Shown here piece by piece: positions 51,005 through 61,009 of a stretch of DNA of 64,000 nucleotides (positions within the stretch are counted from its first letter, which is position 1; every line of letters starts with the position of its first letter). This stretch comes from CAVRUD01 sp963849635. GTDB taxonomy: Bacteria > Chloroflexota > Chloroflexia > Thermomicrobiales > UBA6265. The DNA lies in NCBI GenBank assembly GCA_963849635.1, contig CAWKIA010000018.1:372001-436000 (forward strand), written 5' to 3'. Below the pieces are notes generated by a model. That model did not search any database and had not been told where the DNA came from. It saw nothing but the letters and a program-made list of their open reading frames with translations. The translations under genes were made by a program, and so were the position numbers.

Positions 51005-51637
51005 ATGGTTCCTCTCGTTCGAACAGTTTTTGGACTTGTGCTCGGTGGTATCGTCGCTCGGTTGGCGACGGTCCTCGGCCGATTCCATACGAATCACTCG
51101 AGTGCGCGCTCGGCCGTGACCCGGCGTGGCTTCATTCGCAACGCCGCCCTTGGCTCGGTGACGGCGGTCCTGGCTGGAAGCGCTGTTGCGTTTTACCAGT
51201 TGTTCACGCCGAATAAAACCGGCGCGTTTGGCGGTAACATCAATGTTTCTGCTTCGCAGGTTCCGGCCGTTGGCGCCGCCCCAGTGAAGAATCCGCAGGG
51301 CAAGTTTTGGCTCGTGCACAACGAGGACGGCGTGCTCGCCCTCTATTGGAAGTGCGTTCATCTCGGCTGCACCGTTCCTTGGAACGCGGGTAGATCAGAG
51401 TTCATCTGCCCGTGCCACGGTAGCGTCTATGACCCGAACGGGGTCCGGATCGCCGGACCGGCGCCACGTCCGCTCGACTTCATGGGCGTGACCGTCGATC
51501 CGAGTGGCAACCTTACCGTCAACACCGGCGATATCCGCAGCCGGGGCAGCTACAGCCCGGACCAGGCAACGCCATACACTAGCGTAGCGTCGGATCGCTG
51601 GGGATCCGGTGACCCGAGAGACCGGCAACGGGAGTAG
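51005..51637 (+). CDS. Rieske iron-sulfur protein of the bc complex
   Basis: A 210-residue Rieske protein. The N-terminus has a twin-arginine-type signal/anchor (TRRGFIRNAALGSVTAVLAG), so it is folded before export and stays bound by its helix. The [2Fe-2S] ligands are in CVHLGCTVPW and CPCHGSVYD. It takes electrons from quinol at the cytochrome b site and passes them to the cytochrome c domain encoded next. Start ATG 51005, 64 bp after the previous gene, with a modest AAGGA upstream. The last 30 residues are polar. Confidence 0.9.
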   Translation: MVPLVRTVFGLVLGGIVARLATVLGRFHTNHSSARSAVTRRGFIRNAALGSVTAVLAGSAVAFYQLFTPNKTGAFGGNINVSASQVPAVGAAPVKNPQGKFWLVHNEDGVLALYWKCVHLGCTVPWNAGRSEFICPCHGSVYDPNGVRIAGPAPRPLDFMGVTVDPSGNLTVNTGDIRSRGSYSPDQATPYTSVASDRWGSGDPRDRQRE

Positions 51638-51649
51638 GAGAGGGCGTTC

Positions 51650-52943
51650 GTGGGGGCCGTACAAAAGCTCGCAACAGTGGTCATTGTCGGCCTGACCGCG
51701 CTGGCCGTCCTGCTCGTGCTCTCGCTGGCCGACGAGCCGAACCGGCGCAAGGCCGAGGCCGAGGAACAAGAGCATGTCGCCATTGAGCGCGGCATCGACA
51801 CCTACGTCACCTACTGTCTGGCCTGTCACGGTCCGGCCGGCGAGGGTTCCGAAGGCGGCGAAGGCTGGATCGGGAAACCGATCGGCGGCAATACCTCCGC
51901 GACCCTTTTGAACCAGTCGACCGATCCGGTAATTCGCGAGGAGCGAGAGAACTTTATCCGCCTGCGCATCCACGGCGGCCAGCCGATCGGCTGCACCCAG
52001 CAGGGAACGACGTGCATCATGCCGTCCTGGGGTGAGGATTACGGCGGCGAGCTCAATGACGAGCAAATCGAAGAGCTCGTCCTGATGATCCAGAACGTCG
52101 ACTGGGATCTCGTGTACAACGACGCTATCGAAGCCAATGACGGCGCTTACCCTGAGCCGCCCGCCCCCGCGGCGGCCGAGGAGAGCGCGGCCGAAGGGAC
52201 CCAAACGGGTGAGGAAGGCAACGGCGGTGCCGCGGCACAGACCGTAGAGCTTTCCGCCCCGGGCATCGCCTGGAGCACCAACGAGATCAGTATCGCCCAG
52301 GGCGGCACGATCAAACTGATCAACGACGGGAGCGGCGGCCCGCACAACTTTGCCATCGAGGGCTACAACGACGACGCCCCGGTCGATATGCCCCCCGGCA
52401 GCGAGACCGACTGGACCGTCCCAGCGGATCTGGCCCCCGGCACCTACACCTTCTACTGTGCCATCCCCGGCCACCGCGCCTTGATGGAGGGCACGATCAC
52501 GGTCACCGCCCCTGAAGCAGGCGGAGCCTCGGGCGAGGAGGCGGCATCACCCGCTGCGGATGAAGCGACTCCCGAAGCAGAGGCCGCAACTCCGGCCGCG
52601 GTCGACGCGACTCCGGATGCAGGCGCAGCCACGCCGGTTGCGGGCGAGGCGACGCCAGCCGCAGGCGCCGCGACCGCGATTTCGCTCGAGACAGTCGACC
52701 TCGCCTTTAGCGAGACCGAATTGACGATTCCGGCGAATACCGACGTGACGCTCACCTTGACGAATCAAGGCAAAGCAGTCCACGACTTCAAGATCGACGA
52801 TCCTGAGGTCTACTCTGGCCCAGTCGAGGTCAGGTCAGACTGTGGAAGTCAACTTGAATCTCCCGCCGGGTACCTACGAATACTACTGCTCGCAGCCCGG
52901 CCATCGAGACGCCGGCATGGTTGGCACACTCACGGTTCAGTAG
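51650..52943 (+). CDS. Membrane-anchored cytochrome c fused to two cupredoxin domains, frame-broken
   Basis: An electron carrier of about 430 residues. Order: an N-terminal transmembrane anchor (residues about 8-25), a monohaem cytochrome c domain with CLACHG and a Met-containing IMPSWGEDYGG loop, an Ala/Glu/Gly linker, a first cupredoxin with GGPHNFAIEG and FYCAIPGHRALMEG (His, Cys, His, Met copper ligands), a linker of Ala-Thr-Pro-Glu repeats of about 65 residues, and a second cupredoxin with VHDFKIDD and, after a one-base break near 52828, YYCSQPGHRDAGMVG. Removing one G gives GPVESGQTVEVN. The GTG start follows the Rieske gene by 12 bp. It probably takes electrons from the Rieske protein and can hand them to different oxidases. 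Confidence 0.85.
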
Positions 52944-52980
52944 CGTCACTGGCTCGAGCTGGGGCTGAAGGAGGCATTCA

Positions 52981-53184
52981 GTGATCATCGAGAATATGGC
53001 CGATTTCGGGGTGTTGGCGGATACCGTCGAAGTCGTCATCGCCGTGATCTTCATGATTCTCGGCATCTGGTTAACCCACCGGGTGCAGGTCTGGGCCGAC
53101 AAGGCAGGCGAGCAGCCGGCGGCGGCGAACACCGGGTCGGGCGGCGGGTTTGAGCGCCGTGAATCCCGCACCTTCCGCGAGTAA
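52981..53184 (+). CDS. Small single-helix membrane protein at the end of the bc operon
   Basis: A 67-residue protein with one transmembrane helix (VVIAVIFMILGIWLTHRV) and a Gly/Arg-rich tail. No family recognised. GTG 52981 has AAGGAGG 6 nt upstream. It lies 37 bp after the cytochrome c gene and before the terminator at 53221, so it may be an extra small subunit of the complex. Confidence 0.65.
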   Translation: MIIENMADFGVLADTVEVVIAVIFMILGIWLTHRVQVWADKAGEQPAAANTGSGGGFERRESRTFRE

Positions 53185-53220
53185 GTTCGCCTACTTGCGA
53201 AACTCCGAGTTCCCATCGGC

Positions 53221-53258
53221 GACCCGGCGCAAGACTAGCGCCGGGTCCCTGTGTTTTT
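53221..53258 (+). terminator. Terminator of the cytochrome bc operon
   Basis: GACCCGGCGC and GCGCCGGGTC form a perfect stem with a 7-nt loop, followed by CCTGTGTTTTT. Confidence 0.85.
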
Positions 53259-53314
53259 GGAGCAATGCTGCTGCCCGAGCGAGCGCCAAGATCGACTGAG
53301 AGGCAATCACGCCA

Positions 53315-53770
53315 ATGCGCAAAGAGGAATCACGCGGGAAGACGTACCTCTGGTGCGACAACTGCCGCCGGTCATTCGGACATGACGACCTGGTTGGGGA
53401 AGATACCTGCCCCGTGTGCCATGGCCCTGTGCGGGAGATGGGCAAGATGTCCGCGATCGTGCGCGGACTGATGTCGAACGAGCTCGTGTCGTCCGACATC
53501 CGCACGAAGCACCGCCAATTGGTCCGCTTGATATGGACGCGAAACGGCATGGGTGAGCGCTACTATCGAGTTCTCTCGCCGGGCATCCCCTATAACAAGT
53601 TCGAGGCACGGGTTACAGAACTTCTCTGCCGCGGAGCCGAGGACGGCTGGGTCCGGTTTGTCTTCCCGCCGTCGCCGACCGCGGACGAGTCGGCCTACCG
53701 AGTTGAGTTCTCCGACGATGAGCGCTTTGTCCAGGAACTCGAAGCACTGTTCCATCCCTCAGGGAAGTAA
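53315..53770 (+). CDS. Zinc-ribbon protein of unknown function
   Basis: A 151-residue protein. The N-terminal 40 residues form a zinc ribbon: CDNC and CPVC, with TYLWCDNCRRSFGHDDL around the first pair. The remainder is a globular alpha/beta domain with aromatic residues (GERYYRVLSPGIPYNKFEAR), ending in a helix (RFVQELEALF). No catalytic motif is seen. ATG 53315 has GAGAGG upstream. It may bind nucleic acid or a protein partner. The next gene is read in the same direction 79 bp later. Confidence 0.65.
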   Translation: MRKEESRGKTYLWCDNCRRSFGHDDLVGEDTCPVCHGPVREMGKMSAIVRGLMSNELVSSDIRTKHRQLVRLIWTRNGMGERYYRVLSPGIPYNKFEARVTELLCRGAEDGWVRFVFPPSPTADESAYRVEFSDDERFVQELEALFHPSGK

Positions 53771-53849
53771 AGCCAGTGGCTGCGGTTAATCCTCCCATTG
53801 GCCGCGCGACCGAGCGCTTTCCTGTGATTCAAGCTGGAGTTCCGATGCC

Positions 53850-54470
53850 ATGACGTCAATGAGCACCGATCACCTCGCGGCGGAGTATCTCTCTGCTGTC
53901 GCGTCGGCCGCACCGGTACCAGGAGGTGGCAGCGTCGCCGCGACGGTTGGGGCTTTGGCCGCCGCGCTGGCCGAGATGGTCTGCCAGTTCAGCATTGGTC
54001 GCCACGAGGATCCCGCCGTCAATGCCGAGATCGACGCGGTACTGGCCCGCCTGTCGGCCGCACGTACCAAACTCGAAGCCCTGGCTCATGACGATGAACT
54101 TGCCTACGGCAGCTACCGCATTGCAGTCGACTTACCGAGGTCGACGGCGGCTGAGAAGAACACCCGGCGTCAGGCTCTCCAAAGTGCCCTTCTCGGCGCC
54201 GCGGAAATCCCGCTGGCGACCGCGGACGCCTGTGCCGCCCTTCTACCGGACATCGCCTTCATCACGACGTATGGCAATCCTCACGTCCGCTCTGATGCCG
54301 AGATCGCCGCAATCCTGGCTAGCGCGGCTGTTCGGTCTTCCGCAGTCAACGTCCGCGTCAACACGAGCATGCTGAAGGACCGAGATCTCGCCGCGACACT
54401 CGACGCTCGCCTTGAAGCGATAGAGGCCAAGTCCCGGGCGGCAACATCGAACGGGACCGATCGACCGTAG
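53850..54470 (+). CDS. Cyclodeaminase/cyclohydrolase family protein (FTCD C-terminal-like)
   Basis: A 206-residue helical protein of the formimidoyl-tetrahydrofolate cyclodeaminase/methenyl-THF cyclohydrolase family, which handles one-carbon units on folate. The signature is APVPGGGSVAATVGALAAAL near the N-terminus; further family features are LAHDDELAYGSY and the C-terminal SSAVNVRVNTSMLKD. ATG 53850 or an ATG 12 bp later could start it. It lies convergent to comM. Confidence 0.85.
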   Translation: MTSMSTDHLAAEYLSAVASAAPVPGGGSVAATVGALAAALAEMVCQFSIGRHEDPAVNAEIDAVLARLSAARTKLEALAHDDELAYGSYRIAVDLPRSTAAEKNTRRQALQSALLGAAEIPLATADACAALLPDIAFITTYGNPHVRSDAEIAAILASAAVRSSAVNVRVNTSMLKDRDLAATLDARLEAIEAKSRAATSNGTDRP

Positions 54471-54481
54471 CCCTGCGGCGA

Positions 54482-56001
54482 CTAGGCCGCCTGGCGACTC
54501 CGATACTGAAGCGCCTCGGCGACGTGGCCCGGCTGGATCGTGGATTCGCCGCTGAGGTCGGAGATGGTGCGGGCCAGCTTGAGCACCCGGTGATAGGCTC
54601 GCGCGGACAGGTGAAGTTGCTGGACGGCCGCCTTCATCAGTGCCTCACCGGCAGCATCCAGTTCGGCATAGAGACGCAATTCGCGCGGCCCCATGTCGGC
54701 ATTGGTCAGCAGTGTCGTGCCGGAGAATCGTTCGGCCTGGATCGCCCGTGCTGCTTCAACCCTGCTTCGCACCGCAGTGGACGCTTCGCCTGGCCTGCGA
54801 TCGGATAGTCGCTCGTAGTCGATCCGTGGCACTTCGAGGTGAATATCGATCCGATCCAGCAGCGGCCCGCTGATCCGCTTCTGATAGCGGGTGATCGCCC
54901 CGGCATTGCACCGGCACTCCTTCACCGGGTCGCCGGCGAACCCACAAGGACAGGGGTTCATCGCGGCAACCAACGTGAAGTTAGCCGGGAACGTGACGGT
55001 CCCTGCTGCCCTGGCCAGGCTGACCGTGCGATCCTCCAACGGCTGGCGCAACACCTCGAGCGTCGATGTCCCGAACTCGGGCAACTCATCCAGAAACAGC
55101 ACGCCCCTGTGCGCCAGACTGATCTCGCCCGGGCGGGGCCAGGAGCCACCGCCAACCAGGCCATGCAATGATGTCGAGTGGTGCGGTGCCCGGAACGGGC
55201 GATCGCGCAGGAGCGGGGTTTCCGCCGGCAGGAGTCCGCGGACACTGTAGATCTTTCGGTGACGTCGAGCGCCTCCGCCAAAGTCATCGGCGGCAGGATC
55301 GACGGCAGCGAGCGGGCCAGCAACGTCTTGCCCGAGCCGGGCGGTCCAGACATTAGCAGGTTGTGGCCCCCGGCGGCGGCGACCTCCAAACCGCGCTTGA
55401 CGTGCTCCTGGCCCTTGATCTCTGAAAAGTCCGTGCCGTCGTACGTCAATTCATCCTGAAGAGGATCGCCCCCAAGATACGGACTGAGCGGGACCTCACC
55501 CGTCAGGTGGTTGACGAGATCTGCCAAGGTGCGGACCGAATAGACATCGACGCCTTCGACCAGAGCGGCTTCGGCGGCATCCGCATGAGGGACAAAGATC
55601 CGTTTCAGCCCGCGATTGGCGGCAAGTGCCACCATCGAGAGGATACCGGGCGTATGGCGGAGTACGCCTTCTAGCGAGAGTTCGCCGACGACGAGGGCAT
55701 CATCCAACTGGGCTGGAATTTGATGGGAGCCGATCAAGATCCCGATGGCGATCGGTAGGTCGTAGGTCGGACCGGCCTTCTTGAGATTGGCGGGCGCAAG
55801 ATTGACTGTGATCTTGCCGTGCGGAAACTTTCCTCCCGAGTTACGGATAGCAGAGCGCACTCGCTCCTTGCTCTCCTGCACGGCCGCATCGGGCAATCCC
55901 ACGACCACCATGCCGGGATAGCCACCGCCTACATCGACCTCGACTTCGACCAGCACGCCGTCAAGGCCAACGACGGCGCAGCTGAACACTTTCGCCAACA
56001 C
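54482..56001 (-). CDS. comM: YifB/ComM family Mg-chelatase-like AAA+ ATPase, frame-broken
   Basis: A 506-residue hexameric helicase-type protein that promotes branch migration during natural transformation. The N-terminal ChlI-like domain shows GMVVVGLPDAAVQESKERV; Walker A is SGPPGSGKTLLARSL; the Mg-chelatase part has LFLDELPEF (Walker B) and AAMNPCPCGFAGD with a CPCG zinc-like loop; the C-terminus shows LSARAYHRVLKLARTI. One frame break near 55254 (TTT) interrupts it: the other frame fills the gap as IYSVRGLLPAETPLLRDRP. The GTG start at 56001 has GGGAGGGG. The homologue in competent bacteria suggests a capacity for transformation. Confidence 0.87.
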
Positions 56002-56181
56002 AAGCTTCCCTCCCCTGTCCGCATATTCCGGACGAGGAACGGTCTGTCAGACAGATTGCTGCGCCCTCGGCGCGAGCGAACTGAAACCGAACGAACAGTG
56101 GCGACTCTAGCATGGAGATGTACAGAGCGCACGACGCCGGGCGACAGATTTTTTCCGTGAGAAGGCTGTGCCTAGGGCGGA

Positions 56182-56616
56182 CTAAGAACCGCGCTTCGAG
56201 TCCTGATTAGCCGGTGTCTGAGCGAGCGTTGCTTCCCAGTCCAGGTATCGCCGCCGCAGGCTACTCGCAAACATCAGGTGAAGGATCAGGATGATCAACC
56301 ACGGGAGCAGCGGCCAGTAGAACCAGCGTCGATCTGAGTAGATGAGGTCGATCGCAATCAGCCCGAGCGCCGCGACGATGTAGGCCATCAAGTGCGCCCC
56401 TGCCAGGCCGCCAACGAAGAAACCCGCGTGCGCCGCGATGACGATTCCCCATCCACCCACGACCCACAGAAACCACCAGTTTCCTGGCGTCGTCAGGGCA
56501 TTGATGGTGAGCAGGACCAGATTCGTCAATGCGTAGATTCCGTAGTGCACCAGGAGGAGCCGGAAGGCAACGACTCGCTCAGGCAGCTTCTCAGTTGGTT
56601 TGAGCTGTTCGGCCAC
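56182..56616 (-). CDS. 2TM-domain membrane protein
   Basis: A 144-residue protein with four hydrophobic segments; the first part matches the 2TM-domain pattern (RLLLVHYGIYALTNLVLLTI and NWWFLWVVGGWGIVIAAHA), in which WGI and His are conserved. The C-terminal part has two more helices (YIVAALGLIAIDLIY and PLLPWLIILILHLMF). The family has no known function; some 2TM domains are fused to signalling kinases. It is transcribed toward comM with a 180-bp gap. Confidence 0.7.
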   Translation of the reverse strand: MAEQLKPTEKLPERVVAFRLLLVHYGIYALTNLVLLTINALTTPGNWWFLWVVGGWGIVIAAHAGFFVGGLAGAHLMAYIVAALGLIAIDLIYSDRRWFYWPLLPWLIILILHLMFASSLRRRYLDWEATLAQTPANQDSKRGS

Positions 56617-56893
56617 GCGGTTACTCCCTATCCTTCGCGCGGCCAGGTGTTGCCGCCCCTTCAGATTGGATTCTGCTCATCCGCAAACACGACAGGCTGC
56701 ATCAGATTCGAGTCTGACACCGCGGTTTGCCAGCCGGTTGTCCCAACTGTAGCGAAAGTGTCGCGGGCGCAACTTCCGGCACGCGGCAGCCCTGCGCTCA
56801 ATGTACGATGCAGCCGGACCGCCACCTGTCGAATCGGTGTTCAGCTCGCAATTGCGTGGACAATTCCCATCCCGATGACCAAAGGAGCCCGAT

Positions 56894-58570
56894 ATGACCC
56901 GATCACCACTCGTACGAGGCCGACGATTGGTGAGTTCGACGCTCCTCATCCTCTTGTTGATCTCGATCCCGCTCGGCACGATTCGGTTCTCGTCCGCACA
57001 GGATGCGTCGCCGGCGGCCACACCCGCCGTTACTCTTCCCTGGTGGCAAGACGCGGTCTGCTACGAGATCTTCGTCCGTTCCTTCTCCGATAGCAACGGC
57101 GACGGGATCGGCGATCTTCGGGGCGTGATCGACCAGCTTGACTACCTCAACGACGGCGATCCGCAATCACACCTGGACCTGGGCGTCAACTGCATCTGGC
57201 TGATGCCCGTGACAGAGTCTCCGTCGTATCACGGGTATGACACCGTCGACTATTTATCCGTGGAGCAGGACTATGGTTCGAATGAGGACTTCAAGGCGTT
57301 GACCGCCGAGGCCAGTCAGCGCGGGATTCACGTCCTGGTTGACCTCGTTCTCAACCACGTTTCCGTCGACCATCCCTGGTTCCAGGCCGCTCTGACTGAC
57401 CCGGCTTCGCCATATCGAGACTACTTCGTGTTCTCAGCCACGGATCCCGGCTATCAGGGATCGTTCGGACAGCAAGTCTGGTCTCCGACGCCAGCGGGGG
57501 ACGCCTATTACTACGCTACCTTCGGCGAGGGGTTGCCCGACCTCAATTACCGCAACCCCGACGTGACGGCGAACGCAAAGGATGTCGCCCGCTACTGGAT
57601 CGAAGAGATGGGTGTCTCCGGGTTCCGCCTCGATGCGATCAAGCATTTGATCGAGAACGGCACCGAGCAGGAAAGTACCGAGGAGACCCACTCCTGGCTA
57701 CGCGACTATGGCACGTATCTCTCCTCAATCAGCCCCGACATCTACGCGGTGGGCGAAATCTTCGGAGCCAGCGCGTTCTTCCTCTCCAGCTACTTTCCCG
57801 ATCAACTGACCGCGTATTTCCAATTCGAGATCTCAGCGCAGATTCTCCAGGCGGTTCAGGTACATGCGGCAGGCAGTCTCACCTTTTCAATCGAAGATGC
57901 CCTCGACCGGCTCCCCGACCAGCGCTTTGCCCCGTTTCTGACCAACCACGATCAGGTCCGGACGATGTCTCTGCTGGGGGGAGACACCGAACAGGCCAAG
58001 CTGGCCGCGACCACGCTATTCACGCTTCCGGGGCTTCCCTTCGTCTACTACGGCGAAGAGATCGGCATGACCGGCAACAAGCCTGATCCACAGTTGCGCA
58101 CCCCGATGCAGTGGACGGCCGACCCTTCAGGCTTCACCACCGGTACGCCGTGGGAGCCACTTCAGGACGATCTCGAAACCATCAACGTTGCCGACCAGAC
58201 GGGCAATCCTGACTCACTGTTGAGTCATTACCGGACGATGATCGACCTTCACCTCAGCCAGCCCGCTCTCGCCCACGGTACGACCATCATCCTCGACTCC
58301 CCCTCGCCCGTCGCAGGGTTCATCCGCCAATCAGGAGACCAGACTCTCCTCATCGTCATCAACTTCGACGATGAGGCGGTGCCGGCGCCTGAGCTTTCCG
58401 GAATTGTTGAAGGGCTGGTGCCCGGGGACTATGACTTGGTGCCGTTGCTCGGTTCAGCGGTCACCGCTCCTTTGACAGTTGGTGCGAAGAACGAGATCGA
58501 GGACTACACCGGCATCTCCGAGTTAGCGCCGGTTTCGGGATACATTTTCGAGTTGACGGCGTCTTCGTAA
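56894..58570 (+). CDS. Secreted GH13 alpha-glucosidase/amylase-family enzyme
   Basis: A 558-residue exported glycoside hydrolase. The signal peptide has an Arg-rich start, a hydrophobic stretch (STLLILLLISIPLG) and a likely cleavage after RFSSA, followed by a short Ala/Thr linker. GH13 regions: I VDLVLNHV, II GFRLDAIKHL with the nucleophile Asp, III AVGEIFG with the acid Glu, and IV FLTNHDQVR with the transition-state Asp. The YEIFVRSFSDSNGDGIGDL start and GEEIGMTG are typical of oligo-1,6-glucosidase and alpha-glucosidase types. A C-terminal beta domain closes it. ATG 56894 follows AAAGGAGCC. It probably works outside on maltodextrins. Confidence 0.9.
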   Translation: MTRSPLVRGRRLVSSTLLILLLISIPLGTIRFSSAQDASPAATPAVTLPWWQDAVCYEIFVRSFSDSNGDGIGDLRGVIDQLDYLNDGDPQSHLDLGVNCIWLMPVTESPSYHGYDTVDYLSVEQDYGSNEDFKALTAEASQRGIHVLVDLVLNHVSVDHPWFQAALTDPASPYRDYFVFSATDPGYQGSFGQQVWSPTPAGDAYYYATFGEGLPDLNYRNPDVTANAKDVARYWIEEMGVSGFRLDAIKHLIENGTEQESTEETHSWLRDYGTYLSSISPDIYAVGEIFGASAFFLSSYFPDQLTAYFQFEISAQILQAVQVHAAGSLTFSIEDALDRLPDQRFAPFLTNHDQVRTMSLLGGDTEQAKLAATTLFTLPGLPFVYYGEEIGMTGNKPDPQLRTPMQWTADPSGFTTGTPWEPLQDDLETINVADQTGNPDSLLSHYRTMIDLHLSQPALAHGTTIILDSPSPVAGFIRQSGDQTLLIVINFDDEAVPAPELSGIVEGLVPGDYDLVPLLGSAVTAPLTVGAKNEIEDYTGISELAPVSGYIFELTASS

Positions 58571-58700
58571 CCCGTTGTGCTGGTGAGACAGTGGCGGTCA
58601 TTGGCTAACTGACGGATACTTTCCGAGAGATGCTGTTGTCGACAGCCAGGACAGTCGCCGGCTTTTTGCCGGCGCGACAAGTGAACAAGGTACGGCCCCT

Positions 58701-59645
58701 TTGAGCACGATTGCCCCCACGTTTCAAACAGTTCACGCCGGTCGCTCGTTCGAGACCACTGAGGATCTCGAAAAAGCCCTCAGAGCAGAACGATACATTT
58801 CCGAGCGAGGACTGGCGACGACGCTGTACCTCACACTCAGACTCCGCAAGCCGCTCCTGCTCGAAGGGGAAGCTGGGGTCGGCAAGACCGAGATCGCCAA
58901 AGTATTGGCGAACATCCTCGATGCGCCGCTCATCCGCCTTCAGTGCTACGAAGGTCTCGATGCCAGCTCGGCCATCTACGAGTGGGATTACCCCCGGCAG
59001 ATGCTTTACCTGCGCACGATCGAAGCGACGGGTGGAGAGGATGCCGATATCGCCCGCCGCAATCTTTTCAGCGACGAATTCCTACTCAAGCGCCCCCTGC
59101 TGCAGGCGATCGACGCCGCCCACGAACGCTCACCGGTCCTGCTCATTGACGAGGTCGACCGGGCCGATCAGGAGCTCGAAGCGTTCTTGCTTGAGCTGCT
59201 TTCCGATTTTCAGGTCACGGTGCCCGAGCTTGGTACGATCCGGGCCGAGCACGTTCCGATCGTCATCCTGACGTCAAACCGGACGCGGGAGATTCACGAC
59301 GCCCTGAAGCGCCGCTGTCTCTACTACTGGATCGATTTCCCCACGTTCGAGAAAGAGTTTCGGATCATGGCGGCGAAGGTGCCTGAGGCGCCGGAGCAAC
59401 TTGCCCGCCAAATCTGCGCGTTCACCCAGGGTTTGCGCGAGGTCGACTTGTTCAAGTCGCCTGGAATGGCTGAGACGCTCGACTGGGCCCAGGCCCTCCT
59501 GGCGTTGGGTACGGTCCAGCTCAGCGAGGATATCGTCGATGACACCCTGGGGGTGATCCTCAAGTATCAGGAAGACGTCGACAAGATCCGTGGCGAACTA
59601 GCCAATCAACTCCTTTCGCGAGCAGTCCGTGTCACAGCCAGCTAA
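58701..59645 (+). CDS. coxD: MoxR-type AAA+ ATPase (CoxD-like)
   Basis: A 314-residue MoxR-family ATPase. Walker A is GEAGVGKTEIAK, Walker B VLLIDEVDRAD, sensor residues in VILTSNRTREIHDAL and the family Arg-rich KRRCLYYWIDFP. In carboxydotrophs CoxD with CoxE inserts the sulfur/copper of the CO dehydrogenase active site. The TTG start at 58701 is set by CAAGGTAC upstream. Preceding it is a hairpin (CGCCGGC/GCCGGCG, 58656-58674). The gene overlaps the next by 17 bp, so expression is coupled. Confidence 0.85.
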   Translation: MSTIAPTFQTVHAGRSFETTEDLEKALRAERYISERGLATTLYLTLRLRKPLLLEGEAGVGKTEIAKVLANILDAPLIRLQCYEGLDASSAIYEWDYPRQMLYLRTIEATGGEDADIARRNLFSDEFLLKRPLLQAIDAAHERSPVLLIDEVDRADQELEAFLLELLSDFQVTVPELGTIRAEHVPIVILTSNRTREIHDALKRRCLYYWIDFPTFEKEFRIMAAKVPEAPEQLARQICAFTQGLREVDLFKSPGMAETLDWAQALLALGTVQLSEDIVDDTLGVILKYQEDVDKIRGELANQLLSRAVRVTAS

Positions 59646-61000
59646 CCCAGAGGCATTTGCCCCGAAGCCCGGGGTCACTCCGCTCAATTTGCGCACCCAG
59701 GATGGCCTCAACCGTCCAGTTCGCCCGCGCTCAGAGGATGTGCTCGAATCGACAATTCTGGCCAACCTGCTGACACTGGGACGGAGCCTGCGCGATGCAG
59801 GGCTGCCGCTCGGCAGCGGCCAGATCATGAGCCTGATCGAGGCGGTCGGGGCGGTCGATCCTCGCCGTCGGCAAGACCTCTATTGGGCAGCCCGGTCGAC
59901 GATCGTTACCCGACCTGAGCACATTCCGGTCTTCGATGCAGAGTTCGGCAGGTTCTGGCGAAAACTGCTCGACCAGGTCGACGAGCGCACTGACGCCTAC
60001 CTGATGACGGGCGAGACCGACACCGCCGATCTCCCGACTGCACCCCGGCCGAATAAGAAGCAGGAGAAAGCAACCTCCTCTGGCGAGCCAGAGAAGGAGC
60101 GAACGATCCTCGCGATTGAAGGGACAGATGAGGCGGAGGAGAACGGCGAGGCCGAAGAGATGGAGGCTCCCCCCGAGGATGTCCTCATCTTCAGCGCCCG
60201 CGAAGCCCTTCGCAAGAAAGACTTTTCGCAGTTCACGCCGGAGGAGATCGCCGAGGCCCGCCGGATCATTCGACCAGATGTCGTGGCGGCTGGCAACACG
60301 CAAGACCCGACGACTGGTCAAAGCGAATCTCGGCGATGTGATCGATCAGCGGTCGACGTTGCGCCGCAGCCTCCGCTACGGAGGAGTACCGATCGACCTT
60401 CGCCATCGGCGCAAGAAGGAGCGGATGCGTCCGCTCGTCCTGATCTGCGACATCTCTGGATCGATGGATCGCTACTCCCGGTTGCTTCTACGCTTCGTTC
60501 ACGCGATCGAGCAGGGCCTGGATTCGGTCGAGGTCTTCGTCTTCGGGACTCGCCTGACCCGGATCACGCGTTCGCTCCGTAAACGTGACGTCGATGACGC
60601 CATCGCCGAAGTGGTCAAGGCGGTTGACGACTGGTCCGGCGGCACTCGCATCGGGGAGGCGATCAAGACATTCAACTATGATTGGAGCCGGCGGGTGCTC
60701 CGCTCGGGCGCGACCGTCGTCATGATCAGTGACGGCTGGGACCGTGGCGATCCCAAATTGTTGGCTGCCGAGATGGCTCGCCTGCAGCGCTCCTGTCGTC
60801 GCTTGATCTGGCTGAACCCGCTCCTGGGCGCGCCGGGCTATCAGCCGCTGACCCAGGGCATCCGCGCGGCGCTGCCGTACGTTGACGACTTTCTCCCCGT
60901 CCATAATCTCAAGAGCCTGGAAGCCCTGTCTCAGCTCTTGAGCGACATGGCGGACAACCCACCAGTTCGTTCGCTTAAGCCGTTGCCGATTCCTGCATAG
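59629..61000 (+). CDS. coxE: von Willebrand factor A protein (CoxE-like), frame-broken
   Basis: A protein of about 457 residues with the N-terminal CoxE helical region, an acidic linker (TDEAEENGEAEEMEAPPED) and a VWA domain with the MIDAS motif DISGSMDRYS, GGTRIGEA and MISDGWDRG. The frame shifts once around 60280: the first frame ends in RPDVV and the second resumes as WRLATRKTRRLVKANLGDV. It works with the MoxR ATPase just upstream as chaperone and metal-dependent adaptor. GTG 59629 lies inside the previous gene. Confidence 0.82.
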
Positions 61001-61009
61001 AGGTACTCC

